Positions 13,513-22,880 of a stretch of DNA of 64,000 nucleotides are shown piece after piece (position 1 is the stretch's first letter; every line of letters starts with the position of its first letter). The position numbers were made by a program, and so were the translations under genes. This stretch comes from Phytopythium helicoides. Taxonomy: Eukaryota > Oomycota > Peronosporomycetes > Pythiales > Pythiaceae. The notes beneath the pieces are model-generated. The model did not search any database. It saw only the letters and a list, made by a program, of their open reading frames with translations, and had not been told where the DNA came from. The stretch spans positions 1 to 64,000 of the forward strand of contig JANFNE010000033.1 of assembly GCA_024867545.1 (NCBI GenBank), in the 5' to 3' direction.

Positions 13513-13670
13513 GAAAAGAAAAGAAGAGAAGCAGACAACCAAAAGAAAGCAAAAGAAAGGAAGCAAAAGAAAGGAAGCAAAAAAAAGCAAAAAGGAAGGA
13601 AGGAAAGAGAGACCAAAACGATAGAAAAGCGAGAGAAGCAAGAAAAGCGAGAAAAGCGAGAAAAGAAGAA

Positions 13671-13776
13671 TCCGAGCGACCGGAATCGAACCGGTGACCA
13701 ATTGATTTCCGAGGTATACTGAAACACAGTATAGACACACTACAGTCAATCGCTCTACCAACTGAGCTACGCTCGG
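13671..13776 (-). tRNA. tRNA-Tyr (GTA), copy 17
   Basis: Same gene as copy 2. Left spacer is 736 bp. Confidence 0.97.
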
Positions 13777-14090
13777 CCACGAAACATCTCAACAACACAA
13801 AAACATCACATACAAACGACACACAACACACACAACAACAACACCGCTAACACCATACCAACTACACACACAACAACACCACACCACACGGAAACACTAC
13901 TACATTTACCACCTACTCACCACCCCCAACAACTACACAACAAACCAACCCGCCTGCCACCACTCAACGACAACAACGACAAAAACAAACAAACAAAACA
14001 ACCACCTCACACACTGCCTGGATCATGACTCACTCACACAAAGGGATCAAAGAGATCCAAGAGACCAAAGGGGTGGTCACAAAAATGAGA

Positions 14091-14132
<42 letters not shown>

Positions 14133-14308
14133 CCGCATACCACCCACCACAAAAAGAGAGCAACCATCACAACAAGAGAGCTAACAAGAGAGCTAACAAG
14201 CGAGTGAGCAAGTCAACGAGCAAACGGACGAGCTCGCGGAGAGGAAGGTGGTGAGAAGAAGGGTAAGAAAAGGGACATTGATGACACAAAACAAAACACA
14301 CAAAAAGA

Positions 14309-14352
<44 letters not shown>

Positions 14353-14514
14353 GAAAAGAAAAGAAGAGAAGCAGACAACCAAAAGAAAGCAAAAGAAAGG
14401 AAGCAAAAGAAAGGAAGCAAAAGAAGAAGCAAAGAAGGAAGGAAGAGAGAGAGAGACCAAAACGATAGAAAAGCGAGAGAAGCAAGAAAAGCGAGAAAAG
14501 CGAGAAAAGAAGAA

Positions 14515-14620
14515 TCCGAGCGACCGGAATCGAACCGGTGACCAATTGATTTCCGAGGTATACTGAAACACAGTATAGACACACTACAGTCAATCGCTCT
14601 ACCAACTGAGCTACGCTCGG
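14515..14620 (-). tRNA. tRNA-Tyr (GTA), copy 18, beside the retrotransposon
   Basis: Same gene as copy 2. The retrotransposon is inserted 120 bp upstream of this tRNA's 5' end, in the opposite orientation. The A and B boxes and the terminator are intact. Confidence 0.97.
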
Positions 14621-14735
14621 CCACGAAACATCTCAACAACACAAAAACATCACATACAAACGACACACAACACACACAACAACAACACCGCTAACACCAT
14701 ACCAACTACACACACAACAACACCACACCACACGG

Positions 14736-14740
14736 AAACA
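14736..14740. repeat. 5-bp target site duplication, left copy (AAACA)
   Basis: AAACA precedes the 5' LTR and is repeated directly after the 3' LTR. The undisturbed array reads ggAAACActactac at this site, so the pre-insertion sequence is known exactly. Confidence 0.95.
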
Positions 14741-15332
14741 TGTAATGGGCCTCATGTCCATTACATGACACAATCTGGTCACAGATTGGTGTCTGTGGCA
14801 GCAGACTGGTGTGAGACACACTCACGGGAGCAATCAATGATTGCGACCGCACGGAATGTTCTCGAAGCATTCTCGAGTACTCTCTGCACACGTGTCTCTG
14901 TGCATGAAGATGGTTCCTGCTGGATTTCTATCTAGTGACGAAGCCGACGTGTCATTGTGGGTACATGTTAGTGGTTTCAACCAATCACAACGTGCCACGT
15001 GGCGGGAGAGAGGTTCTTTGTTGAAGAACCCGAAGCTCAAGTTCAAGTTCAAGTTGGAGAACATTCTCCTGGTCCAAGCTTCAAGTTCAACCTGATTCAA
15101 CCCAAGGTTTTATATTGCATTTGTAGGTTGATTGCATTTAACCCCATAGGACCCTAGTGGTTTTATGCTCGTAGGATTCAGGAACCATAAGCTTTTCAAT
15201 TCAGTTGCAAATTTGCCGCCTTTACCTCAAGTCTCCTTCCTCCTCCCTCCAAGTCGGGAGAGGCCAAGTCTTCCTCAAGCGCAAGCGTGTGTGCCGTGTT
15301 TTGGGGACTGTCGTGGACAGCGCCCCATAACA
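14741..15332 (+). repeat. 5' LTR (592 bp)
   Basis: It begins TGTAATGG and ends CCATAACA. The 3' LTR keeps the perfect terminal inverted repeat TGTAATGG/CCATTACA, so the 5' copy has one substitution at 15329 in its terminus. The LTR should hold the promoter; I see a TTTATAT-like box near 15110 but no proven start site. Confidence 0.95.
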
Positions 15333-15334
15333 CC

Positions 15335-15352
15335 TGGTAGCACTTCGAGAGG
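15335..15352 (+). other. Primer binding site, probably initiator tRNA-Met
   Basis: TGGTAGCA lies two bases after the 5' LTR. Its complement ends TGCTACCA, which fits a tRNA with U72, discriminator A73 and CCA. The A1:U72 pair is characteristic of eukaryotic initiator tRNA-Met, the usual Ty3/gypsy primer. The downstream bases cannot be checked without the host tRNA. Confidence 0.55.
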
Positions 15353-15502
15353 TCCTTCCTGCGACCTTCCTAGAAGGGATTGCCGAAGTTGCGCTGAGCA
15401 CTTCGTGAACCCTGCTCTAGAAGAGGATTGACAAAGAGGCTTTCGCCCTTTGTGCACTTCCTTTCAAGACTCTCCCTGTCTATAGCACAGACAGCAGAAG
15501 GG

Positions 15503-16546
15503 ATGGAGACTCCGACGAGTGTGCTGCACGAAGACCAAGTGACGCTGACGAATGAGCAGTTTCCTCATTTGTCCGGTCATGAGTGGGCAGCCCTCGAGCG
15601 GATGAGCGCAGTCATCGATGAGGCAGCTGTGATCACACTGTTGAGATCAGCCTCTCCGGATGAGCAGCGAAGCGCGGCAGTGAGCTTCATGCACCATGAG
15701 GTCATGGACTCTCGTCGACAGCCCGCAACTCCTGTCTCGACGATGAGAGTAACGCCTCTGAAGCTCGACATCTCCCCGTATCGCGGTGGAGAGAACGAAC
15801 CTCTGGCGAGATGGTTCGTTGAGTTGGATGCAGCAGTGACTGCAAGACAGCTCCGGGACCCGACGCAGCAAGTGTTGTTCGCAATGTCCAACCTTGCGGG
15901 TCGAGCGAAGAGTTGGGCGTATGGGAAGCGTTTGGCGGAGCCAACATGCTTCTACAACCTCGACGACTTCAAGCAAGAGCTGAAGCGCGCGTTCGAGCCT
16001 CCGCAGAGCGAGTTTCGTGCTCGTGCCGAGTTTCTCAAGCTTCGACAAGGACGCCAAGACCTCCACTCGTATGCACAACGCGCACGATATCTCGTGTCGT
16101 GCATTGTGGATCAGCCGATCGATATGGCAACACAAGTTGTCACATTCATGGCCGGTCTGGACGATGGACCGATCCGGAACCAACTGTTCCGCGAGTACCC
16201 AACGACGCTTGATCAAGCCATCGAGAGAGCGATGCAAGAAGAATTCAGCATCAAGCAAGCCAAGTTCGGTGGACCAGTTCCACGTAAAGTCCGCGTGACG
16301 CCGTCGCCGAACAATGGACCAGAACCGATGGATCTGTCGTATGTCCAACATACCGACAACAAGCGCCCTCGCAACGATGGGAAATGTTTCCGTTGCGGGA
16401 AGCCGGGTCATATCGCTCGAAACTGCAAGATGTCCTTGCCGAATCGGCAAGAGACACAAGGATCGCGTTCGAACCAGAACAGCAACCGAAATTTCGGCCG
16501 CCGGTTCGACCGTTCCCAAGGGTCAAAAAACGGGAACGACCAGTAG
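15503..16546 (+). CDS. gag: Gag polyprotein of Ty3/gypsy element
   Basis: A 347-residue structural protein that should form the virus-like particle in the cytoplasm and bind element RNA. The middle matches the retrotransposon Gag domain (a helical capsid-like region with GRAKSWAYGK and a YNLDDFKQELKRAF-type stretch). A CCHC zinc knuckle, CFRCGKPGHIARNC, lies at residues 295-308, followed by an Arg/Asn/Gln-rich basic tail. I start at the ATG of METPTS (15503); the frame is open upstream to an ATG at 15428, but that stretch resembles leader sequence. The stop TAG (16544-16546) lies inside the frameshift-stimulating stem, and pol follows in the -1 frame. Confidence 0.9.
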   Translation: METPTSVLHEDQVTLTNEQFPHLSGHEWAALERMSAVIDEAAVITLLRSASPDEQRSAAVSFMHHEVMDSRRQPATPVSTMRVTPLKLDISPYRGGENEPLARWFVELDAAVTARQLRDPTQQVLFAMSNLAGRAKSWAYGKRLAEPTCFYNLDDFKQELKRAFEPPQSEFRARAEFLKLRQGRQDLHSYAQRARYLVSCIVDQPIDMATQVVTFMAGLDDGPIRNQLFREYPTTLDQAIERAMQEEFSIKQAKFGGPVPRKVRVTPSPNNGPEPMDLSYVQHTDNKRPRNDGKCFRCGKPGHIARNCKMSLPNRQETQGSRSNQNSNRNFGRRFDRSQGSKNGNDQ

Positions 16547-16565
16547 GGGCGGGGCTCCCTACTGG
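16525..16565 (+). promoter_or_regulatory. -1 programmed ribosomal frameshift signal (gag to pol)
   Basis: The heptamer A AAA AAC (16525-16531) sits in the gag frame as ..A AAA AAC, the canonical X XXY YYZ slippery form. After an 8-nt spacer comes a perfect 9-bp stem, 16540-16548 pairing with 16557-16565, with an 8-nt G-rich loop. Loop bases 16550-16553 (CGGG) can pair with CCCG at 16567-16570 to make a pseudoknot. A -1 slip moves ribosomes into the pol frame, which is open across this point. Confidence 0.85.
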
Positions 16566-19500
16566 GCCCGACAAGAGGACTGTGAATGTTGTGGAGACAC
16601 AGGACTCTGGCCCCGATGTGCATGAGGCACGTGCAGTTTCCACAAGGAGTGATGGAAGTGTCAGTCAGAGCACTGCTCTGATCATGCTCAAAGTCCATGT
16701 AGATGGTATTGAAACGCCTCTACGTGCTTTGGTTGACACTGGTGCGTCGAATAATTTTGTTCGAGTGAAAGTCGTGATCGGGAGTGACAAGACTCTACAC
16801 GATGCGACGAAAGAGATGGTTGTTCGGTTGGCCAATGGGTCGACTGTGAAGATGCCGAAGCGAACCGTGCGCTTGGCAATCGAGTTTGAAGATTTCCGAG
16901 GCGAGGACGAGTTCATTCTCCTCGATCTCGATGACAAGTTTGACATCATCCTGGGCATGCCATGGTTGAAGCGTTACCAACCTCGCATTGACTGGATGAA
17001 GATGAAGATTTCCGTCGACAAGATTGTCAACGAAGACCTGGGCTGCGTTGCAGCAGGTGAAGTGATTTGGGCGTATGCGTCTGTGGAAGATGCGTCGAAT
17101 GGGACTCAGGAGTGCGATGGCCCCTCAATCCCACAAGACAAGCCCGAGACGACTACTGGAGGTGGAGCAGTCAGGCGCCAGAAAAAGACTGTCTCCTTTG
17201 CCATTGGTGACGAGAAAGCTCGTCATGGCGTGAAGTGTGAAGATCCTTCCCAAGATACGAAGAAACCCGACGAAGAGAGTTTTCCGTCGTCAAGCATCCC
17301 TGATCAAGATGCGAGTCAATGCGATGAAGGTGGTGACCCACAGAGAGGCATCACAAGCAGTTATGCGAACGTCGTGGTCTACGGTGAAGATGGTGACGTC
17401 GATGTGTTCCGTCACGTGAAGATTGAAAATCCTCCAAGTTCAGTCGAAGATTTGGTTTCCTTGCCCGTAATGAGCAAGAAGGCGCTTATGCGTAGCCTGG
17501 CGAAAGGCGAAATTTCGCAGCTTTGCGCGATTGTTGAGACAATCGACGAAGACCTCGTCAACACAGCATCGAGTGTGGATGCTGATGTGTTGCACGAGAA
17601 GACACGGAAAGAAAGGTTCGAGGAGCAGTCATGGGATGCCCTCAAGGAGAACCCCGTGTATGAGCTTGTCCGGGAGTTTGAGGACATATTCCCCGACAAG
17701 GTGCCGGACGAACTGCCGCTCGACAGAGGCATTCGTCATGAGATTGATGTACTTCCTAGCACGAAGTACTGTATCACTAGACAGTGGCCGTTGCCAAAGG
17801 AGCAAGTCGATGCGATCGACGAGTTCTTTGCACAACGCGCAAAGGCTGGTCATGTGCGAGAAAGCAAGTCCCCGCACTGCAGCCCCACTTTCTGTGTGAA
17901 GAAGGCGACTGGCGGATGGCGCATCGTTCATGCTTTCAACAAGCTGAACGACGCAACCATTCCCGCTCAGACTCCGGTTCCACGCAAGGACATGATCCTT
18001 GATGGAATGGTTGGCAGCACCGTTTTCAGTGCGATCGATCTGAAGGATGGATTCTATCAGCTTCGAATGCGCGAAAGCGATGTCCCACTAACCGCAGTGA
18101 GTACCCCGAGTGGTATGCTGTGGGAATGGTTAGTGATGCCACAAGGACTGAAGAATGCACCTGCGACTTTCAATCGCATGGTCACGAATGTTCTTCGTCC
18201 TTTGCGAACATTTGCACCAAGTTACTTTGACGATATATTCGTTCATAGTAAGGCCGTGGACGGAAGATCTGATGTTGATGTTCATCTCGATCATCTTCGT
18301 CAAGTATTCCAGGCCATGCGGGAGAACAAGCTCTACGCAAACTTAAAGAAGTGCGTGTTCTTTGCCCCTGAGATTCCTGTTCTCGGTTGCTTTGTGGGAA
18401 AGAACGGTGTTCGAGTCGATCCGGAGAAGGTCAAAGCTATTGACGATTGGCCCATGCCTCAGAACGTCAAACAGCTACGACAGTGGTTGGGTCTGGCCAA
18501 CTACTTGCACAAGTACACGCGCAATTATGCAGCGTTAGTGCAGCCTCTCACACAACTGTTGAAGAAAGACGTTGAGTGGAAGTGGTCTGAAGATCACCAA
18601 GCGGCGTTCGAAGAGGTCAAGAGGAGTCTTCGTGAAGCTCCTGTGCTGGCTCTTCCGAACCACGACAAGCCGTTCCACGTCGTCTGTGATGCAAGCGACT
18701 ATGCCATCGGTTGCGCTTTGATGCAACACGATGATGAGGGTCGAGAGCGAGTAGTGTCGTATCAATCACGACAACTCCGACCCGCAGAACGGAACTACCC
18801 AGTTCATGACAAGGAACTTCTTGCGATGAAGTATGCCTTAGTCAAGTTCCGCGTATACTTGCTTGGCGAGGAGCGCTTTGCGATCTACACAGATCATGCA
18901 TCGCTGCGAACAGCGGTAAAGACTCCTCACTTGTCCCAAAGGATGGCTAGGTGGCTCTCCTTCTTTGCGGAGTACAACTTTGTTGTGCACTACAAGCCAG
19001 GCAAGATGAACATCCTAGCCGACGCCTTGTCAAGACGTCCGGACTATGATCCCAAGTCCAAGAACGAGGATCCGGACGAAGCGTGTCGACTCTGCGAAGA
19101 TGTTCAAGCGATCGCAGTTCAAGCTTCGACTTCAGTGCGCGAAGACATCATCGAGGGATACAAGTCTGACGAGACCTGTCAGGACTTGCTCAAGTATTTC
19201 AAGAATCCCTCTGACAAGGCACTGCAAGGTCTCCCAGCACGAACAAGATCGCGCGTTCACCGCTTTCGAGTACACAATGGGTTGTTGTACTACGCGGTTG
19301 AAGATGGGGATACAGAACGAGTTGTTGTTCCCAACGATGAAGGTGTGCGTCATCGACTCTTGTATGAGTATCATGACAGCCCTTCGAGTGGCCATCTCGG
19401 ACGAGAGAAGACGTTTCTCAGTCTTTCCCGAGATTACTACTGGCCACATATGTACAAGTGGGTTCGCAAGTATGTGAAGACCTGTGAGATCTGCCAGCGA

Positions 19501-21261
19501 GTGAAGCCTTCAGGCTCCACGCAGGCCCCACTTCGTTCATTGCCTGTCCCCCAGGACAGTTGGAGGTCCGTGAGCATGGATTTCATATTCGGACTTCCGC
19601 GAGACAAACACGGCAGGAAGGGGATCCTGGTGTTTGTGGACCGATTCAGCAAGATGGTCCATCTTGCTCCTGTTTCGGACAAGATCTCAGCCGAGAAGAC
19701 AGCCAAGGTCTTTTTGGATGTGGTATTCCGTTTGCACGGCTTGCCAACTGAGATCGTGTCAGACCGTGACACCCGCTTCACATCCAAGTTTTGGCGCGCA
19801 TTGTTCAAATTGTTGGGCACCAAGCTGTCCATGTCAACAGCGGCGCACCCTGAAACGGACGGTCAAACGGAACGCGTGAATCGTGTCCTTGAAGACGTAT
19901 TGCGTAGTTACGCTACGTCATTTAGAGAGTGGAGTGAAATTCTCCCTCTCTGCGAGTTTGCGTTGAACAATTCCACGCATGTCTCGACGGGTCACTCCCC
20001 ATTCTATGTGAACTACGGTCTCCATCCGAGAGTACCAGCGTCACTAGTGGGAGAGGTCTCTACCTTAAGTGGGGGAGGGACTACGGCGAATGACAATACG
20101 CCGCAGTCAGATGATGACCTGAATGCTGCCATCGAGTTCAATGCCAATTTTGAATCGATGAGACCGTTAGATGAACTAACTGGTCGCGAGAAGCAGCTAG
20201 TCGAAGACTTTGTCGTGCGGAGACAAGCCGTTGTGAGGTTTGTTCGAGACGCAATCGCACAGGCTCAGGATCTGCAAAAGCAAAACGCAGACAAGAGTGG
20301 AAGGAAGAATAAGCAATCTTTCAAGGTCAATGATCTTGTATTGCTTAGTTCGGCGAACCTGCCTGAACATGCAGTGTCCAACCTGGGAAGTTCGAAACTT
20401 CTGCCAAGGTTCATTGGACCGTTCACGGTGGTGAAATGCAATGGTGATGCCTACACACTAGACATCCCAACGAGCATGCGTCTGCATCCAACGTTTTACG
20501 TGGGCAGACTAAAGCCTTACCTTCCGAGTGGGTCCGCAGACCCTAGTGAGCCTTGCGCGAGTGATCCATACGATCATGAAGCTGCTCCATTTGGTGGCGA
20601 AGAGTCTGTAACTCATCGTCATGGAGCTTCTTCTCGGCATAGAGGCGCTGAAGCACATCGAAGGACTCCTCCTTCACTGCTTCCAACGCAAGAAGGCGAG
20701 ATTGGTACTCCTTACGAAGTACCTCGAGCGCAGTCCCTGCCTCCTCCACAGAGCGAAGCAGACGCTCATGGAACGCCTCTCGAGCCTTCTGAGTCTTCTG
20801 GAGTCGCTCAAGTTCGGCCTGAACTTGCTCGAACCGTTGCTCAAAACGGGACTCCAATGCCGAACGCTGGGCTGGACCATCGGACAGCGAGTCAAGTACT
20901 GACTCCTGCTCCTTCAGCTGGTCCTCGAGGCTGTCGCACCGGTCAGCGAGAACCGCGTCGCGAACTTCCAGTGCCTCGATCTGCGCACGATGAGCGCTCT
21001 TCCACTTCCAGAGCCGCTCGATCGTTTTCGCGTTCAGCCCCACCTCCTCTGATCGATCATCAGGGAGAGCGTCGATGGATCGTGGAGTCGATTGTTGGTC
21101 ACGAGGACCGACAGACTCATGGGAAGAAGCGATTGACTCGTCAACGCTTCTACCGAGTTCGGTGGCGCGGCTACCCACCGAGTTCGGACACGTGGGAACC
21201 GAGACAGACTCTCGAGTCTGATATTCCCGACGTGGTCCGCAGCTACGAGGCAAGCTTGTAG
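16531..21261 (+). CDS. pol: Pol polyprotein: protease, RT, RNase H, integrase, chromodomain
   Basis: About 1576 residues downstream of the frameshift; the open frame itself reaches back to 16384. Domains in order: aspartic protease with DTGASNNFV (near 16735); reverse transcriptase with catalytic YFDD (18223-18234); RNase H starting near 18680 with a VCDAS motif; integrase HHCC zinc-binding region (about 19365-19500) and DDE core with its first Asp at 19579-19581, a second in SDRD, and the Glu in the TDGQTERVN region; a GPF/Y-type module near 20420; and a C-terminal chromodomain (about 21075-21258) with FYRVRWRGYPPSSDTWEP. The linker between integrase and chromodomain (about 20590-21070) is low-complexity P/S/R-rich and overlaps an antisense ORF. 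No stops or frameshifts interrupt it, so the enzyme set appears complete. Confidence 0.95.
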   Translation, partial: RERPVGAGLPTGPDKRTVNVVETQDSGPDVHEARAVSTRSDGSVSQSTALIMLKVHVDGIETPLRALVDTGASNNFVRVKVVIGSDKTLHDATKEMVVRLANGSTVKMPKRTVRLAIEFEDFRGEDEFILLDLDDKFDIILGMPWLKRYQPRIDWMKMKISVDKIVNEDLGCVAAGEVIWAYASVEDASNGTQECDGPSIPQDKPETTTGGGAVRRQKKTVSFAIGDEKARHGVKCEDPSQDTKKPDEESFPSSSIPDQDASQCDEGGDPQRGITSSYANVVVYGEDGDVDVFRHVKIENPPSSVEDLVSLPVMSKKALMRSLAKGEISQLCAIVETIDEDLVNTASSVDADVLHEKTRKERFEEQSWDALKENPVYELVREFEDIFPDKVPDELPLDRGIRHEIDVLPSTKYCITRQWPLPKEQVDAIDEFFAQRAKAGHVRESKSPHCSPTFCVKKATGGWRIVHAFNKLNDATIPAQTPVPRKDMILDGMVGSTVFSAIDLKDGFYQLRMRESDVPLTAVSTPSGMLWEWLVMPQGLKNAPATFNRMVTNVLRPLRTFAPSYFDDIFVHSKAVDGRSDVDVHLDHLRQVFQAMRENKLYANLKKCVFFAPEIPVLGCFVGKNGVRVDPEKVKAIDDWPMPQNVKQLRQWLGLANYLHKYTRNYAALVQPLTQLLKKDVEWKWSEDHQAAFEEVKRSLREAPVLALPNHDKPFHVVCDASDYAIGCALMQHDDEGRERVVSYQSRQLRPAERNYPVHDKELLAMKYALVKFRVYLLGEERFAIYTDHASLRTAVKTPHLSQRMARWLSFFAEYNFVVHYKPGKMNILADALSRRPDYDPKSKNEDPDEACRLCEDVQAIAVQASTSVREDIIEGYKSDETCQDLLKYFKNPSDKALQGLPARTRSRVHRFRVHNGLLYYAVEDGDTERVVVPNDEGVRHRLLYEYHDSPSSGHLGREKTFLSLSRDYYWPHMYKWVRKYVKTCEICQRVKPSGSTQAPLRSLPVPQDSWRSVSMDFIFGLPRDKHGRKGILVFVDRFSKMVHLAPVSDKISAEKTAKVFLDVVFRLHGLPTEIVSDRDTRFTSKFWRALFKLLGTKLSMSTAAHPETDGQTERVNRVLEDVLRSYATSFREWSEILPLCEFALNNSTHVSTGHSPFYVNYGLHPRVPASLVGEVSTLSGGGTTANDNTPQSDDDLNAAIEFNANFESMRPLDELTGREKQLVEDFVVRRQAVVRFVRDAIAQAQDLQKQNADKSGRKNKQSFKVNDLVLLSSANLPEHAVSNLGSSKLLPRFIGPFTVVKCNGDAYTLDIPTSMRLHPTFYVGRLKPYLPSGSADPSEPCASDPYDHEAAPFGGEESVTHRHGASSRHRGAEAHRRTPPSLLPTQEGEIGTPYEVPRAQSLPPPQSEADAHGTPLEPSESSGVAQVRPELARTVAQNGTPMPNAGLDHRTASQVLTPAPSAGPRGCRTGQREPRRELPVPRSAHDERSSTSRAARSFSRSAPPPLIDHQGERRWIVESIVGHEDRQTHGKKRLTRQRFYRVRWRGYPPSSDTWEPRQTLESDIPDVVRSYEASL

Positions 21262-21577
21262 CGTCACTGGAGACGCTACCGCGACGAAGGCCATGGGCTG
21301 CCTTGTCGTGACTTGGAGTCTTGCTGAGCAAGCGCTCCATCTTGCCCTCGTTCTCAAGGCGAACAAAGGCTCGCCAAGAGTCTGCCTTGGCTGTGATAGG
21401 TTGGTCCGGATCATCGCGATTGTTGATCCGATGCCAACGGTAGAACCGCTCCTTATAGAACTCCGTGTCTCCCACCCGACGGCGGATGGAAGTCACATCG
21501 AAGAGTTCTGGAGCCCGGCGCTGGTGCTTGCGCACTGCGGGTTCTTCGAGAAATGCTTGGTCACTTGATCGCTTCAT
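20543..21577 (-). CDS. Antisense coiled-coil ORF in the 3' part of the retrotransposon
   Basis: A 344-codon open frame on the strand opposite pol, starting 67 bp before the 3' LTR. Residues 1-100 are charged with several aromatic residues (for example YKERFYRWHRINNR) and lie partly outside pol. The middle is Ser-rich. Residues from about 185 to the end look like a genuine long coiled coil with heptad-spaced Leu and abundant E/K/R/Q. The sense reading of the same DNA is low-complexity linker, which makes the antisense reading the more protein-like of the two. I recognise no family. It could be an element-encoded accessory protein, a captured host gene fragment that pol now reads backwards, or a chance shadow. 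Confidence 0.4.
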   Translation of the reverse strand: MKRSSDQAFLEEPAVRKHQRRAPELFDVTSIRRRVGDTEFYKERFYRWHRINNRDDPDQPITAKADSWRAFVRLENEGKMERLLSKTPSHDKAAHGLRRGSVSSDATSLPRSCGPRREYQTRESVSVPTCPNSVGSRATELGRSVDESIASSHESVGPRDQQSTPRSIDALPDDRSEEVGLNAKTIERLWKWKSAHRAQIEALEVRDAVLADRCDSLEDQLKEQESVLDSLSDGPAQRSALESRFEQRFEQVQAELERLQKTQKAREAFHERLLRSVEEAGTALEVLRKEYQSRLLALEAVKEESFDVLQRLYAEKKLHDDELQTLRHQMEQLHDRMDHSRKAH

Positions 21578-21628
21578 GGCGGTTTCGAAAGTGAGTCAAG
21601 CACCCCAAAGAGAGCGAGTGGTCGCTAC

Positions 21629-21641
21629 TTTAAGGGGGGGA
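21629..21641 (+). other. Polypurine tract
   Basis: A purine run, AAGGGGGGGA, ends three bases before the 3' LTR. This is the expected plus-strand primer for LTR retroelement replication. Confidence 0.75.
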
Positions 21642-21644
21642 TGA

Positions 21645-22236
21645 TGTAATGGGCCTCATGTCCATTACATGACACAATCTGGTCACAGATTGGTGTCTGT
21701 GGCAGCAGACTGGTGTGAGACACACTCACGGGAGCAATCAATGATTGCGACCGCACGGAATGTTCTCGAAGCATTCTCGAGTACTCTCTGCACACGTGTC
21801 TCTGTGCATGAAGATGGTTCCTGCTGGATTTCTATCTAGTGACGAAGCCGACGTGTCATTGTGGGTACATGTTAGTGGTTTCAACCAATCACAACGTGCC
21901 ACGTGGCGGGAGAGAGGTTCTTTGTTGAAGAACCCGAAGCTCAAGTTCAAGTTCAAGTTGGAGAACATTCTCCTGGTCCAAGCTTCAAGTTCAACCTGAT
22001 TCAACCCAAGGTTTTATATTGCATTTGTAGGTTGATTGCATTTAACCCCATAGGACCCTAGTGGTTTTATGCTCGTAGGATTCAGGAACCATAAGCTTTT
22101 CAATTCAGTTGCAAATTTGCCGCCTTTACCTCAAGTCTCCTTCCTCCTCCCTCCAAGTCGGGAGAGGCCAAGTATTCCTCAAGCGCAAGCGTGTGTGCCG
22201 TGTTTTGGGGACTGTCGTGGACAGCGCCCCATTACA
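21645..22236 (+). repeat. 3' LTR (592 bp)
   Basis: Same length as the 5' LTR, with two visible substitutions (22174, 22233). Ends TGTAATGG...CCATTACA, a perfect short inverted repeat. Confidence 0.95.
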
Positions 22237-22241
22237 AAACA
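22237..22241. repeat. 5-bp target site duplication, right copy (AAACA)
   Basis: This directly follows the 3' LTR terminus CATTACA and continues as the array sequence ctactacattt. Confidence 0.95.
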
Positions 22242-22436
22242 CTACTACATTTACCACCTACTCACCACCCCCAACAACTACACAACAAACCAACCCGCCT
22301 GCCACCACTCAACGACAACAACGACAAAAACAAACAAACAAAACAACCACCTCACACACTGCCTGGATCATGACTCACTCACACAAAGGGATCAAAGAGA
22401 TCCAAGAGACCAAAGGGGTGGTCACAAAAATGAGAG

Positions 22437-22471
<35 letters not shown>

Positions 22472-22671
22472 ATCCGCATACCACCCACCACAAAAAGAGA
22501 GCAACCATCACAACAAGAGAGCTAACAAGAGAGCTAACTAGCGAGCTAACAAGCGAGCGAGCGAGTGAGCAAGTCAACGAGCAAACGGACGAGCTCGCGG
22601 AGAGGAAGGTGGTGAGAAGAAGGGCAAGAAAAGGGACATTGATGACACAAAACAAAACACAAAAAAAGACG

Positions 22672-22722
<51 letters not shown>

Positions 22723-22880
22723 CCGGTGAAAAGAAAAGAAGCAGACAACCAAAAGAAAGCAAAAGAAAGGAAGCAAAAGAAAGGAAGCAAAAGAAAGCAA
22801 AAAGGAAGGAAGGAAAGAGAGACCAAAACGATAGAAAAGCGAGAGAAGCAAGAAAAGCGAGAAAAGCGAGAAAAGAAGAA

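Larger units (their letters stand above)
1..14740 (-). repeat. tRNA-Tyr tandem array, left block
   Basis: This is a head-to-tail array with a period of 834-882 bp. Reading the plus strand, each unit holds the tRNA gene (minus strand), about 350 bp of C/A-rich sequence with almost no T, a short (GT)n-(GA)n tract, copies of an agagagctaac motif, a second (GA)n tract, an aaaggaagc-type minisatellite, and an agcgagaaa-rich segment that abuts the 3' end of the next tRNA. Units to the left of copies 2-9 carry a long form of the gcgagctaac segment; units at copies 10-18 carry a short form. The array runs off the left edge and is split at 14740 by a retrotransposon. Confidence 0.97.
14741..22236 (+). 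mobile_element. Full-length Ty3/gypsy chromodomain LTR retrotransposon
   Basis: This is a 7496-bp element with two 592-bp LTRs, target duplication AAACA on both sides, gag and pol in overlapping frames, and the domain order protease, reverse transcriptase, RNase H, integrase, chromodomain. Integrase after RT/RNase H defines the Ty3/gypsy (Metaviridae-type) superfamily; the C-terminal chromodomain places it with or near the chromoviruses. All reading frames are open and the LTRs differ at two visible sites (15270/22174 and 15329/22233), so it is young and may still be mobile. It is inserted antiparallel to the tRNA array and lies 120 bp upstream of tRNA copy 18. Confidence 0.97.

Noticed and set aside
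14834..15100. ORFs inside both LTRs (88 and 84 codons, both strands)
   Set aside because: LTRs are regulatory. The ORFs are duplicated only because the LTR is, and overlap each other on opposite strands.
15647..16519. 290-codon ORF antisense to gag
   Set aside because: It mirrors gag codons and is Cys/Arg/Leu-rich without heptads or domains, unlike the antisense ORF at 20543-21577.
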